Assembly (NCBI GenBank): GCA_934457095.1
Contig: CAKSHJ010000004.1
Span: 36,096-100,095 of the forward strand
Direction: 5' to 3'
From: an uncultured Eubacteriales bacterium
Lineage (GTDB): Bacteria; Bacillota; Clostridia; Oscillospirales; Acutalibacteraceae
Length of the DNA stretch: 64,000 nt
Shown piece after piece: positions 53,917 through 62,849 of the stretch. The notes under the pieces are model-generated. The model made no database searches, was not told the origin of the DNA, and saw only the letters and a program-made list of their open reading frames with translations. How positions within the stretch are numbered: position 1 is the stretch's first letter; the number at the start of each line of letters is the position of its first letter. The position numbers were made by a program, and so were the translations under genes.

Positions 53917-53960
53917 ACGCCCCTGCTGGAGAATTTCTCCGCAGCGGGGCGTTTTTATTT
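53917..53960. terminator. Terminator between feoB and pyrI
   Basis: ACGCCCC (53917-53923) pairs with GGGGCGT (53946-53952) around an inner GGAGAA/TTCTCC stem; TTTTTATTTTT follows on the + strand. It probably also ends the opposing pyrBI transcript. Confidence 0.75.
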
Positions 53961-54377
53961 TTGTTCGTATTTTTGCTCGCAATAGGCACAGCGGTAAATA
54001 TGATGCTGCCGGTTGCTTAGTAGAAAAACCTGTTCAATGCCGCGCTCTATTGAGGTGATACACCGCGGGTTTTTACAGGAAACTACATTACGGATCGTTT
54101 CGGGCATAGTCAGCTTTTTCTTCTCAATAATTTCTCCGTTATCAATCACATTCACAGTAATATTACAGTCAATAAAGCCCAGCACATCCAAGTCAATATC
54201 CAAAAGCCCCTCTACTTTAATAATGTCCTTTTTACCCATGGCATTGCTTTTGGCATTTTTTATAATTGCAACGCTGCAATCAAGCTTGTCCAATTCCAAG
54301 TATTTGTAAATATCCATGCAGCTGCCAGCTTTAATATGGTCAATCACAATACCTCGTTTTAAGCTGTCCACATTCAT
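53955..54377 (-). CDS. pyrI: Aspartate carbamoyltransferase regulatory subunit
   Basis: Allosteric nucleotide-binding subunit of ATCase. The 140-aa protein has the N-terminal allosteric domain (GIVIDHIKAGSCMDIYKYL) and the zinc site with C101, C106, C130 and C133 that contacts PyrB. The ATG overlaps the pyrB stop by four bases. A separate PyrI means allosteric, c6r6-type ATCase. Confidence 0.95.
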   Translation of the reverse strand: MNVDSLKRGIVIDHIKAGSCMDIYKYLELDKLDCSVAIIKNAKSNAMGKKDIIKVEGLLDIDLDVLGFIDCNITVNVIDNGEIIEKKKLTMPETIRNVVSCKNPRCITSIERGIEQVFLLSNRQHHIYRCAYCEQKYEQK

Positions 54378-55294
54378 GCTTGCTCCACCTCCAATAGCTT
54401 CATAATCAGCGCCATGCGAATATATACCCCGAATTCTACCTGTTTAAAATAAGCGGCACGAGGGTCGCTGTCTACCTCCACTGCAATTTCATTCACTCTG
54501 GGCAAAGGGTGCAGTACAATCATATCGTCTTTTGCAAGCGCCATTTTTTCCGTATCTAAAATGTAACTGTCCTTCAGGCGTACATAATCCGCCTCGTTAA
54601 AAAAACGTTCCTTTTGTACGCGGGTCATATACAACACATCCAAATCGCTTATGACATCTTCTAAATGCGCAACTTCGCAGAAGGGAATGCTTTGTTGTAA
54701 CAGAATCGTTTCGCGAATATAATCGGGGATTTCCAGCTCTGGCGGGGAGATGAGTACAAAGCGTATTCCGGTATAGCGGGCAAGCGTTTTAATCAGCGAG
54801 TGTGCCGTTCTGCCGAATTTCAAGTCGCCGCACAGCCCTACAGTCAGGTGTTCCAGTTTGCCCTTGAGCGCTCGGATGGTCATAATGTCGGTTAGAGTTT
54901 GAGTGGGGTGTTGATGACCGCCATCACCGGCGTTTACCACAGGAATTTTAGAATATAGAGAGGCAACCATAGGCGCGCCCTCCTTGGGGTGACGCATGGC
55001 GCAAATATCTGCAAAGTTGGAGATAACACGAATGGTATCGGCAACGCTTTCTCCTTTGGAGGCCGAGCTGTTTTCAGCAGAAGAAAAGCCAAGCACGCTA
55101 CCGCCCAGATTCAGCATGGCAGCTTCAAAGCTCAATCGGGTACGCGTACTTGGCTCATAGAACAGAGTGGCTAATTTTTTTCCGCTGCAGGTATGGGCAT
55201 ATTTTTGCGGGTTTGCAAAAATGCAGTCGGCTAAGTCCAAATAGCTGTTAAGCTCCTCAACAGATAAATCCAGCGGGTCAATGAGATGTTTCAT
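54374..55294 (-). CDS. pyrB: Aspartate carbamoyltransferase catalytic subunit
   Basis: First committed step of pyrimidine synthesis (carbamoyl phosphate + aspartate). ATG 55294, eight bases after GGAGG, gives 306 aa. Carbamoyl-phosphate site STRTR (49-53) in LFYEPSTRTRLSFE; also SSASKGESVADT, GDGGHQHPTQTLTDI, and HPLPRVNEI near the C-terminus. Cotranscribed with pyrI from the promoter at 55343-55371. I see no PyrR attenuator in the short leader. Confidence 0.96.
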   Translation of the reverse strand: MKHLIDPLDLSVEELNSYLDLADCIFANPQKYAHTCSGKKLATLFYEPSTRTRLSFEAAMLNLGGSVLGFSSAENSSASKGESVADTIRVISNFADICAMRHPKEGAPMVASLYSKIPVVNAGDGGHQHPTQTLTDIMTIRALKGKLEHLTVGLCGDLKFGRTAHSLIKTLARYTGIRFVLISPPELEIPDYIRETILLQQSIPFCEVAHLEDVISDLDVLYMTRVQKERFFNEADYVRLKDSYILDTEKMALAKDDMIVLHPLPRVNEIAVEVDSDPRAAYFKQVEFGVYIRMALIMKLLEVEQA

Positions 55295-55342
55295 AAGGCA
55301 TCCTCCGTTCATTCGATTTTTATTTACAACAAAATTCAATAT

Positions 55343-55371
55343 ATTATACAGCGATATTGCTGTTCTGGCAA
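55343..55371 (-). promoter_or_regulatory. Sigma-A promoter for pyrBI
   Basis: Minus strand TTGCCA (55366-55371), 17-base spacer, TATAAT (55343-55348). The spacer contains a short inverted repeat ACAGC/GCTGT that may be an operator. Confidence 0.75.
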
Positions 55372-55394
55372 TAGGGTAAGCCGAATTTTGTATG

Positions 55395-55410
55395 AATTTT
55401 TATAAAAATT
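55395..55410. repeat. Perfect 16-bp AT palindrome between divergent pyrB and trmB promoters
   Basis: AATTTTTATAAAAATT lies between the two divergent promoters. It could be a regulator site or simply AT-rich DNA easing promoter melting. Confidence 0.35.
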
Positions 55411-55436
55411 TTGCATGTACCGTATCATTTGTGGCA

Positions 55437-55465
55437 TCGACAGGAGCGGATTATTTTGGTATAAT
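55437..55465 (+). promoter_or_regulatory. Sigma-A promoter for trmB
   Basis: TCGACA (55437-55442), 17-base spacer, TATAAT (55460-55465), 33 bases before the ATG. Confidence 0.68.
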
Positions 55466-55498
55466 AGAAAAAATTTTTAATTTTCGGAGAATCAAGCC

Positions 55499-56185
55499 AT
55501 GAGAATGAGAAAAAAAGCATGGGCAAGACCCGAATTGGAGGTTTGTCCGTATTTTGTAAAGGAGCCGCAAGCGCAAAAGGGAAATTGGCGGCATTGGTTT
55601 GCAAAGGAGCAGCCGCTGTATTTGGAATTGGGTTGCGGAAAAGGCGTTTTTTTGGCGGAACTGGCAGCGTTAAATCCGCAGGTGAATTTTATCGGTATCG
55701 ATTTAAGTTTGGATGTGCTGGGTGTTGCAAGGAGAAATATTCAGGCGCGCTATGCGCAGGAAAATCGCAAGGTGGAAAATATTGCGTTGGTCGCTTTTGA
55801 CATTGAGCGTATTTTAAGCATGATGGATGCACAGGATAAGATAGAGCGGCTTTATATCAATTTTTGCAATCCGTGGCCCAAGATGCGCCACCACAAAAAA
55901 CGCCTGACGCATACCAATCAGCTCAATACCTACAAAGTCTTTTTAAAGGATGGCGCCGAGCTTTTCTTTAAAACCGACGACAGCGGATTGTATCAATCTA
56001 CGCTGCGCTATTTGGCTGAGAGCGGTTTTTCTGTTTTGCACCGCACCACCGATTTATATGAAAACGGTAAAGTGTCGCAGGGGAATATTACCACCGAGCA
56101 TGAACAGCGATTTACCGCGCAGGGTATTTCTATTAAAGCCATTACGGCGCGTTATTGTGCAAATTCTGAAACAATTCATATTTGA
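55499..56185 (+). CDS. trmB: tRNA (guanine-46-N7)-methyltransferase
   Basis: SAM-dependent enzyme making m7G46 in tRNA. The 228-aa protein has LYLELGCGKGVFLAELAALNPQVNFIGIDLS (SAM site), NFCNPWPKMRHHKKRLTH (the family PWP-K-RH signature) and LFFKTDDSGLY. ATG 55499 follows CGGAG. It probably reads through into the next gene, 27 bases on. Confidence 0.95.
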   Translation: MRMRKKAWARPELEVCPYFVKEPQAQKGNWRHWFAKEQPLYLELGCGKGVFLAELAALNPQVNFIGIDLSLDVLGVARRNIQARYAQENRKVENIALVAFDIERILSMMDAQDKIERLYINFCNPWPKMRHHKKRLTHTNQLNTYKVFLKDGAELFFKTDDSGLYQSTLRYLAESGFSVLHRTTDLYENGKVSQGNITTEHEQRFTAQGISIKAITARYCANSETIHI

Positions 56186-56212
56186 AAAAATATTAACAAA
56201 GGAAGTGTAGGC

Positions 56213-57160
56213 TTGGGTAAAAAGAATCAAGTATACCGCAGAAATTCCAGACAAAGACGCTATGGTTACGGCAGACGCAGTCCTGCTGTCAGAAACAGCA
56301 TTTTGATTGCAGCAGCCTGTGTGTTGGTATTGGCTCTTGCCGGAGGTTTGATATGGTATTTTTTATTTTACCGTACTACTTTGGAACAGTCGAATGAAAC
56401 AAGCAGTATACCCAAAACGCTTGAGTCGCAAATTGTAACGGAGAGCTCAGAAAATGAGCCGGAAAATACTTCCGCATACGCAGCGTTGTACCCGGAGATG
56501 TATGTGCCCAAGGTGGAGAAAGTCGGCGCGGCAGTTGGAGAAAAATCGGTTTATTTAACATTCAATGACGCGCCCTCTGCACAGACGGACAAACTTTTGG
56601 AAGTGCTGGAGCAGTATGATGTAGAGGCTACCTTTTTTATTTACTGCAATGAAAACAGCGATGCCTATTTAAAAAATGCCATTGCTAAAATACACCAGAA
56701 AGGGCATACCGTGGGTGTACTGACCGATACCTATGATTATCAAACGATATACGCTTCGGTGGAGAATTATTTGCAGGACTTTGCCAAGGTATTCGATTTA
56801 ATTACGGAGGCAACCGGAGAAAAACCAACGGTATTCCGCTTTGCCGGCGGCAGTGTCAACGGCTATAATAAAGCCATTATTCGGGAGCTGGTGCAGGAAA
56901 TGGAGCGCCGTGGTTTTACTTACCATGACTGGAGTCTGAATTCCGGAGACTCCGAGCCGGGCGCTACCGCGCGGCAAATTTATAACACAACGGTAAACGG
57001 CATTTTAAGTAGCGGCAAGTCTGTTGTGCTTATGAACAATAACTCTGCTGCTACTTTGGGGCAATTGCCTGCCATTATTGAAAAGGTCAGGGAAAACGGT
57101 TATACATTTTTGGCGTTACAAGCCGATACAAAACCGTTTACAATGGCATTACCCGAATAA
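56213..57160 (+). CDS. Membrane-anchored polysaccharide deacetylase-like protein, probably inactive
   Basis: 315-aa NodB-fold protein on the outer face of the membrane: a basic N-terminus (1-28), one membrane helix (about 29-52), a linker, then the deacetylase-like domain. The usual catalytic TFDDGP is TFNDAP (116-121), so the general-base Asp is Asn. The zinc motif normally of the form NHTYSH is VLTDTYDY, with neither histidine. VFRFAGGSVN and DWSLNSGDSEPG retain the fold motifs of the clostridial peptidoglycan deacetylase group. I infer a pseudoenzyme, possibly binding cell-wall glycans. TTG start at 56213 behind GGAAG. Confidence 0.82.
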   Translation: MGKKNQVYRRNSRQRRYGYGRRSPAVRNSILIAAACVLVLALAGGLIWYFLFYRTTLEQSNETSSIPKTLESQIVTESSENEPENTSAYAALYPEMYVPKVEKVGAAVGEKSVYLTFNDAPSAQTDKLLEVLEQYDVEATFFIYCNENSDAYLKNAIAKIHQKGHTVGVLTDTYDYQTIYASVENYLQDFAKVFDLITEATGEKPTVFRFAGGSVNGYNKAIIRELVQEMERRGFTYHDWSLNSGDSEPGATARQIYNTTVNGILSSGKSVVLMNNNSAATLGQLPAIIEKVRENGYTFLALQADTKPFTMALPE

Positions 57161-57170
57161 ACGCTGTCAA

Positions 57171-57196
57171 AACCCGCCGAACTTTCGGTGGGTTTC
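57171..57196 (+). terminator. Hairpin after the deacetylase-like gene
   Basis: AACCCGCCGAA (57171-57181) with TTCGGTGGGTT (57184-57194), an 11-bp stem with one wobble. The T-tract after it is short, so termination efficiency is uncertain. Confidence 0.6.
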
Positions 57197-57211
57197 TGCC
57201 GTTTTGGTCAA

Positions 57212-57240
57212 TTGACAAAGCACAAAAGAAATGACATAAT
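57212..57240 (+). promoter_or_regulatory. Sigma-A promoter for valS
   Basis: TTGACA (57212-57217), 17-base spacer, CATAAT (57235-57240), leaving a leader of about 50 bases, too short for a T-box. Confidence 0.75.
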
Positions 57241-57296
57241 AAATAAGTTCAACATTTTCTGAAAAAACAGTCGCAGCAAAACGGGGAGGAAGCAAA

Positions 57297-59924
57297 ATGG
57301 GCAAGGAACTTGCAAAGGCCTATGAGCCGCACGAGGTAGAAGAGCGAATTTACGAATTTTGGTTAAAGGGCAACTATTTTCACGCAGAGCCGGACGCTGA
57401 AAAAAAACCGTATACTCTTGTAATTCCGCCGCCGAATATTACCGGACAGCTACACATGGGTCATGCTTTGGATGAAACCTTACAGGATATTTTAATCCGC
57501 TTTAAAAGAATGCAGGGGTATTCTGCGCTGTGGCTGCCCGGTACCGACCATGCCTCGATTGCAACGGAGGCAAAAATTGTAGAGGCCATGAAGCAGCAGG
57601 GAGTCACAAAAGAGGAAATCGGTCGCGACGGCTTTTTAAAGCGCGCATGGGACTGGAAAGAAACCTATGGCGGTACGATTGTGTCGCAAATTAAAAAATT
57701 GGGCTGCTCCTGCGACTGGGAGCGCGAACGTTTTACACTCGATGAGGGGTGCTCGAAAGCGGTGCGGGAGGTTTTTGTCAAATTATACAACGAGGGGCTT
57801 ATTTACCGCGGTGAGCGCATTATCAACTGGTGTCCTAATTGTAAAACCTCCATCTCGGACGCCGAGGTGGATTTTGTTGAAAAGGACGGCAGCTTTTGGC
57901 ATATTCGTTACCCGCTTACAGACGGTAGCGGCTATTTGAATTTGGCAACCACCCGCCCGGAAACGTTGCTGGGAGATACCGCCGTTGCAGTGCACCCCGA
58001 CGACGAACGCTATCGGCATTTGGTGGGTAAAACCGTGTTGCTGCCGTTGGTGGGCAGAGAAATTCCCGTTGTGGCAGATACCTATGTCGAGCAGGATTTC
58101 GGTACCGGCGTTGTAAAAATTACGCCCGCGCATGACCCCAATGACTTTGAGGTCGGTCTACGCCACAATCTGCCGGTTATCAATGTGATGGACGAGGCCG
58201 GCGTGATTAACGAAAACGGCGGTCAATATCAGGGTTTGGATCGTTTGGATGCCCGCAAAAAAATAGTACAGGCGTTAAAGGAACAGGGATTTTTAATCAA
58301 AGTCGAGCCCATTTGTCATAATGTGGGTACCTGTTATCGTTGTAAAACCGTGGTGGAACCGCGGGTTTCCAAGCAATGGTTCGTAAAAATGGAGCCGCTT
58401 GCAAAACCAGCGGTTCAGGCTGTGGAAAACGGTCAGGTTCAATTTATACCAGAACGCTTTGAAAAAATTTATTTCAACTGGATGAAAAATATAAAAGACT
58501 GGTGTATTTCTCGGCAGCTATGGTGGGGACACCGCATTCCCGCATGGTACTGCGACGACTGCGGTGCAATTACCGTGGACCGTGAAACGCCGTCTGTCTG
58601 CTCCAAATGCGGCAGTGCGCATTTACACCGTGATGAAGATACTTTAGATACCTGGTTTTCCTCGGCATTGTGGCCGTTTTCGACCTTGGGCTGGCCTGAG
58701 AAAACCGAGGAATTTAACTACTTTTACCCGACCAATACTCTGGTAACCGGCTATGACATCATCTTTTTCTGGGTGGCAAGAATGATTTTTTCCGGCCTTG
58801 CGTATACCGGCAAGGCGCCGTTTGACACGGTATTGATTCATGGCATTGTAAGAGATGCCAACGGCGTAAAAATGTCAAAGTCGCTGGGCAACGGTATTGA
58901 CCCGCTGGAGGTCATTGACCAATACGGTGCGGACGCTTTACGCTTCATGCTGGCAACGGGCAACAGTCCGGGCAATGACATGCGATATTCTCCGGAAAAG
59001 GTAGAGGCAAGCCGCAATTTTGCCAATAAAATTTGGAATGCTGCGCGCTTCATTCTCATGAATATAGAGGGGCGTAAAATTCAGAACGAATTGCCCGAAA
59101 ACCTGAACACTGAAGAGCAGTGGATTGTAGGACAATTTAACCGCACGGCAAAGGAAGTTACCGAGAATTTGGAAAAATTCGAGTTAGGCATCGCTGCGCA
59201 GAAAATTTACGATTTTCTATGGGATTTGTTCTGCGATTGGTATATTGAAATTGCAAAAATCAGACTCAACGGCGAGAACGAACAGGCGGCGCAAAATGCC
59301 CGCGAGGTATTGGTTTGGGTCATGACAGGAACATTGAAACTGTTGCATCCGTTTATGCCGTTTATTACCGAGGAGATTTGGCAAACTCTGCCGCATAAGG
59401 GCGAGGCCTTGGTGACGGCACAGTGGCCAGTCTTTTGTAAAGAGCATACCTTTGAACAGGCGCAGGCACAAATGCAGCGCGTTATAGAGGCGGTGCGCAG
59501 CGTGCGGGTACGCCGTGCGGAAATGAATGTACCGCCTTCGCGCAAAACCAATTTGTATATTGCAACGGCCGCGCCGGAAGCTTTTGAAAACGGCATTGCT
59601 ATTTTACAGAAATTGGCATATGCAACGAAAATTACTGTTGGCACGGAATTTAACATAGAAGGTGCGGTCACTATTGTTACCAACGACGCTACGGTATATA
59701 TTCCCATGGATGAGTTGGTAGACAAAAAAGCCGAACTTGCCCGCCTGACCAAAGAGTTGGAAGTTGCTCAAAAACAGCTTGCACAGGTAAGCGCAAAGCT
59801 GAATAATCAAGGTTTTTTGTCCAAGGCGCCGGAGCAGGTGGTACAGGGTGTAAAACGCGAATTCTCAACCCTGAATGAGCGTATTGCCTTGATTGAATCC
59901 GGTATACAGGCGTTAAAAATTTAA
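57297..59924 (+). CDS. valS: Valyl-tRNA synthetase
   Basis: Class Ia synthetase with editing. The 875-aa protein has the HIGH-type motif PPPNITGQLHMGHALDETL, the editing domain (ATTRPETLLGDTAVAVHPDD), zinc-type cysteines (CDDCGAI..CSKCGS), KMSKSLGN (K525), and the C-terminal coiled coil (about 805-875) typical of ValRS. GGGGAGG precedes ATG 57297. A terminator separates it from folC. Confidence 0.97.
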   Translation: MGKELAKAYEPHEVEERIYEFWLKGNYFHAEPDAEKKPYTLVIPPPNITGQLHMGHALDETLQDILIRFKRMQGYSALWLPGTDHASIATEAKIVEAMKQQGVTKEEIGRDGFLKRAWDWKETYGGTIVSQIKKLGCSCDWERERFTLDEGCSKAVREVFVKLYNEGLIYRGERIINWCPNCKTSISDAEVDFVEKDGSFWHIRYPLTDGSGYLNLATTRPETLLGDTAVAVHPDDERYRHLVGKTVLLPLVGREIPVVADTYVEQDFGTGVVKITPAHDPNDFEVGLRHNLPVINVMDEAGVINENGGQYQGLDRLDARKKIVQALKEQGFLIKVEPICHNVGTCYRCKTVVEPRVSKQWFVKMEPLAKPAVQAVENGQVQFIPERFEKIYFNWMKNIKDWCISRQLWWGHRIPAWYCDDCGAITVDRETPSVCSKCGSAHLHRDEDTLDTWFSSALWPFSTLGWPEKTEEFNYFYPTNTLVTGYDIIFFWVARMIFSGLAYTGKAPFDTVLIHGIVRDANGVKMSKSLGNGIDPLEVIDQYGADALRFMLATGNSPGNDMRYSPEKVEASRNFANKIWNAARFILMNIEGRKIQNELPENLNTEEQWIVGQFNRTAKEVTENLEKFELGIAAQKIYDFLWDLFCDWYIEIAKIRLNGENEQAAQNAREVLVWVMTGTLKLLHPFMPFITEEIWQTLPHKGEALVTAQWPVFCKEHTFEQAQAQMQRVIEAVRSVRVRRAEMNVPPSRKTNLYIATAAPEAFENGIAILQKLAYATKITVGTEFNIEGAVTIVTNDATVYIPMDELVDKKAELARLTKELEVAQKQLAQVSAKLNNQGFLSKAPEQVVQGVKREFSTLNERIALIESGIQALKI

Positions 59925-59931
59925 ACAAAAG

Positions 59932-59977
59932 GAGGGTTTTTACGGTTGCATTTGCATCGCAAAGCCCTCTTTTTTTA
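59932..59977 (+). terminator. Terminator between valS and folC
   Basis: GAGGGTTTT (from 59932) pairs with AAAGCCCTC (59961-59969) around an inner imperfect stem, then T7. Confidence 0.7.
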
Positions 59978-59995
59978 TTTAAAAGGAGGTGTAAT

Positions 59996-61285
59996 ATGAC
60001 ATTTCAAACAGCAATGCAGCGTCTTGAGGCGATGGGGCGTTTTGGCTCGCCCGGAGCCGTACAGCGTGTTGCCCGTATATTACAGGAATTTAACAATCCG
60101 CAAAATCAATTACAGTTTATTCATGTGGCGGGTACTAATGGCAAGGGTTCGGTATGCACCATGCTGAGCAATGTTTTGAGGCAGGCAGGGTACAAAACAG
60201 GATTGTTTATTTCTCCGTATATTACAGAGTTTTGCGAGCGTATACAGATAAACGGAGAGCAGATACCAAAGCAAACCTTTGCAGATTTGACAGAGCAGGT
60301 ATTGCCGTATGTTGAACGATTGCGGCAAGCAGGAGAACACATGTCGGAATTTGAGCTGATTACGGTGGTTGCGATGCTGTGGTTTTGCCGTCAAAACTGT
60401 CGGGCGGTTATTTTGGAAGCCGGCATTGGCGGCAAACGGGATTGCACCAATGTCATTGAAAATACATTGGTATCGGTGCTTACATCCATTTCTATGGACC
60501 ATATGCAGCTTTTGGGCGATAGCATAGAGCAAATTACAATGGAAAAATGCGGCATTATGAAAGAAAACGGCGTAACCGTATGCGCACCCAATCAAAAATC
60601 GCAGGCGCTTACGGTAATAGAGCGGGAGGCAAATTTGCACAAAAATACGCTGATTCAGGCATCTTTACAGAGTGTTGCGGTGCAAAATAGCGATTTAAGC
60701 GGAACCGATTTTTTATATCACGGCGACACTCTGCATTTACCGCTTATTGGTGCGCACCAGATACTCAATGTTTGTACGGCGTTAGCAGCGCTGGAGCAAT
60801 TACAGCAACAGGGCTTTTGCATTACCCTAACGCATATCAAAACGGGGCTTGCGGCGGTACGCTTTCCGGCAAGGTGGGAGCTGTTACAGGAAGAACCGCA
60901 GCTTTTCATAGACGGCGCACATAATCGGGACGGTATAGATGCACTTAAGGCGGCAGTGACACAATATTTCAAAGACCGTAGAGTGGTTGCCGTTATAGGC
61001 GCTATGCAGGATAAGGACGCCGATTATATGGCCCAGGCGCTTTCGGGGGTATTTGAGCAGGTTATTACCATGCCCTTGCAAAGTTCGAGGGCTTTGCATG
61101 CGGGGGTATTTGCAGCAAAATTTTCTGCGCAGGGACAAAATGTCGTCGCAGCAGGTTCCGTGGGGGAAGCCCTAAGGTTGGCAACGGCTGCCGCAGGCGA
61201 AAACGGCGTTATTTTAGTATGCGGCTCTTTATTTGCGGCAGCACAGGTCAGAGCACAACTGAAACCTCATTTTTTGGAAAAATAA
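59996..61285 (+). CDS. folC: Bifunctional folylpolyglutamate/dihydrofolate synthase
   Basis: ATP-dependent ligase of the Mur family that adds glutamate to folates. The 429-aa protein has the P-loop HVAGTNGKGSVCTMLSNVLRQAG, the omega-loop region SPYITEFCERIQING, EAGIGGKRDCTNVI, and FIDGAHNRDGIDALKAAV. AAAGGAGG precedes ATG 59996. The valS-folC order is common in Bacillota. Confidence 0.96.
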   Translation: MTFQTAMQRLEAMGRFGSPGAVQRVARILQEFNNPQNQLQFIHVAGTNGKGSVCTMLSNVLRQAGYKTGLFISPYITEFCERIQINGEQIPKQTFADLTEQVLPYVERLRQAGEHMSEFELITVVAMLWFCRQNCRAVILEAGIGGKRDCTNVIENTLVSVLTSISMDHMQLLGDSIEQITMEKCGIMKENGVTVCAPNQKSQALTVIEREANLHKNTLIQASLQSVAVQNSDLSGTDFLYHGDTLHLPLIGAHQILNVCTALAALEQLQQQGFCITLTHIKTGLAAVRFPARWELLQEEPQLFIDGAHNRDGIDALKAAVTQYFKDRRVVAVIGAMQDKDADYMAQALSGVFEQVITMPLQSSRALHAGVFAAKFSAQGQNVVAAGSVGEALRLATAAAGENGVILVCGSLFAAAQVRAQLKPHFLEK

Positions 61286-61289
61286 TGTA

Positions 61290-61315
61290 GATTCGCATTT
61301 TTCGAGTCTTTTTTT
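61290..61315 (+). terminator. First terminator after folC
   Basis: GATTCG (61290-61295) with CGAGTC (61303-61308), then a run of Ts. Confidence 0.6.
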
Positions 61316-61324
61316 ACAGCAGAC

Positions 61325-61359
61325 CCTTTATCGTTATAAAAGGCGATAAAGGTTTTTTT
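61325..61359 (+). terminator. Second terminator after folC
   Basis: CCTTTATCG (61325-61333) with CGATAAAGG (61344-61352), a perfect 9-bp stem followed by T7. Two terminators in a row insulate the spoIIA operon from folC. Confidence 0.8.
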
Positions 61360-61376
61360 GTGCGCAAAAATTGAAA
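61348..61376 (+). promoter_or_regulatory. Candidate sigma-H type promoter for the spoIIA operon
   Basis: AAAGGTTTT (61348-61356) resembles the sigma-H -35 and ATTGAAA (61370-61376) the -10 (consensus ends GAAT); spacing is 13 bases. spoIIA is sigma-H driven in Bacillus. The match is imperfect and the -35 overlaps the terminator stem. Confidence 0.35.
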
Positions 61377-61412
61377 AAGCGGACAAGCAGAGCCGTTTGA
61401 GGGAGGATACAC

Positions 61413-61754
61413 ATGAGTAATACAAGGGTAAGAATAAGCCTGCAAAACAAGGCGCTCATCGCCGAACTTTGCGGAGAGATTGACCACCATACCGCACAGG
61501 GTATGCGTGAGGAAATTGACCTTGCGCTTTGTAGGGAAAAGCCGCAAAAGCTGATTTTAAACTTTGACGAGGTGGAGTTTATGGATAGCGCGGGTATCGG
61601 TTTGATTATGGGCAGATATAAACTGATGCAAACGCTGGGCGGAGAACTTACGGTATCGGGTTTGTCGCCCAAAATGGAGCAGATTGTAGTGCTTTCGGGT
61701 ATCGGTAAACTTGCAAATATAGAAAAGGAGGCCCAAAATCATGAAACCGCTTAA
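61413..61754 (+). CDS. spoIIAA: Anti-sigma F factor antagonist SpoIIAA
   Basis: STAS-domain protein that frees sigma-F by binding SpoIIAB. The 113-aa protein has the phosphorylated serine S59 in FMDSAGIGLIMGRYK, the key switch residue dephosphorylated by SpoIIE in the forespore. GGGAGG precedes ATG 61413. It overlaps spoIIAB by 14 bases. Confidence 0.96.
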   Translation: MSNTRVRISLQNKALIAELCGEIDHHTAQGMREEIDLALCREKPQKLILNFDEVEFMDSAGIGLIMGRYKLMQTLGGELTVSGLSPKMEQIVVLSGIGKLANIEKEAQNHETA

Positions 61755-62190
61755 TGAAATGAATCTGTCTTTTTTAAGCTATTCTTCCAATGAAAGCTTT
61801 GCCCGTGCAACGGTGGCGGCATTTGCCGCGCAGTTAGACCCTACCGTGGGAGAAATTTCCGACATCAAAACCGCAGTTTCCGAGGCTGTGACCAATTGTA
61901 TCATACACGCTTACAAAGAGGTAATCGGTATGATTTACATAAAAGTAAAGCTGTTTGAAAATGGTAGGGTAGTCATACGTATACGAGACCGAGGATGCGG
62001 CATTGCAGACATTGAAAAAGCCAAAGAGCCGCTTTACTCCACCGGCGGAGAAGAACGTGCCGGTCTTGGTTTTGTAGTTATGGAAAGCTTTATGGACAAG
62101 CTCCGGGTGACCTCCACGGTGGACAAGGGCACTACAGTAGTATTGCAAAAAGATATCAAGCGCAAGCAGACCGGCAAAGCTCATGGATAA
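61741..62190 (+). CDS. spoIIAB: Anti-sigma F factor SpoIIAB
   Basis: GHKL serine kinase that holds sigma-F inactive and phosphorylates SpoIIAA. The 149-aa protein has N-box EISDIKTAVSEAVTNCIIHAY, G1 box RIRDRGCGIAD, and the lid/G2 region GGEERAGLGFVVMESFMD. AAAAGGAGG lies upstream within spoIIAA. It overlaps sigF by eight bases; such coupling helps keep the ratio of the two proteins fixed. Confidence 0.96.
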   Translation: MKPLNEMNLSFLSYSSNESFARATVAAFAAQLDPTVGEISDIKTAVSEAVTNCIIHAYKEVIGMIYIKVKLFENGRVVIRIRDRGCGIADIEKAKEPLYSTGGEERAGLGFVVMESFMDKLRVTSTVDKGTTVVLQKDIKRKQTGKAHG

Positions 62191-62842
62191 CAGAGAGCAA
62201 AAAATCAGCGACAACATTGGACTGGTGCATGCCTGTGCCAAGCGGTTCAAGTCGCGGGGAATTGAATATGACGATTTATTTCAGGCGGGGTGCTTGGGTC
62301 TGGTAAAGGCGGTGGACGGCTTCGACAACGACAGAGGCGTGAAATTTTCCACCTATGCGGTGCCGGTTATTTTGGGCGAGATAAAACGGCTGTTTCGAGA
62401 CGGCGGCGCTGTTAAAGTGGGCAGAGCCCTTAAGGAGCTTTCTCTGAAAGCAACCAAGGTAACGGCGGACTTCACCGCACAACATGGCAGAACCCCCACT
62501 GTATTAGAGCTGGCAGAATTGTTAGAGGTAGAGCCGGCGGTTGCGGCGCAGGCGGTGGGCGCTGCACAACGTCCTATCTCTCTGACCGGGGGCGATGAGG
62601 AAGGCAATGGACAAATAGATGTGGCGGTGGAGGCCGAGGACGAAAAAATTGCCGAGCTGCTTTCTTTGCAGCAGGTGGTAGGCACATTAGAGCCGAAGGA
62701 CCGCAAATTAATTGTGTTCCGCTATTTTCAAAACCAAACGCAAACGCAAACGGCACAGGTGCTTGGTATGACGCAGGTACAGGTTTCTCGGCGTGAAAAG
62801 GTGATTTTAAACAAGCTGCGTGCAAAGCTCAACGAGGCATAA
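62183..62842 (+). CDS. sigF: RNA polymerase sporulation sigma factor sigma-F (SpoIIAC)
   Basis: First forespore-specific sigma factor. The 219-aa protein has region 2 (EYDDLFQAGCLGLVKAVDGFDNDRGVKFSTYAVPVILGEIKRLFRDGG), region 3 (LSLKATKV...GRTPTVLELAELLEV) and a region 4 helix-turn-helix (QTQTAQVLGMTQVQVSRREKVILNKLR). Third gene of spoIIA; expected to switch on spoIIR found at 18989-19612. Confidence 0.96.
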   Translation: MDNREQKISDNIGLVHACAKRFKSRGIEYDDLFQAGCLGLVKAVDGFDNDRGVKFSTYAVPVILGEIKRLFRDGGAVKVGRALKELSLKATKVTADFTAQHGRTPTVLELAELLEVEPAVAAQAVGAAQRPISLTGGDEEGNGQIDVAVEAEDEKIAELLSLQQVVGTLEPKDRKLIVFRYFQNQTQTQTAQVLGMTQVQVSRREKVILNKLRAKLNEA

Positions 62843-62849
62843 AATAAAA

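Noticed and set aside
57241..57296. T-box riboswitch before valS
   Set aside because: The transcribed leader is only about 50 bases, too short for a T-box with its specifier loop and terminator.
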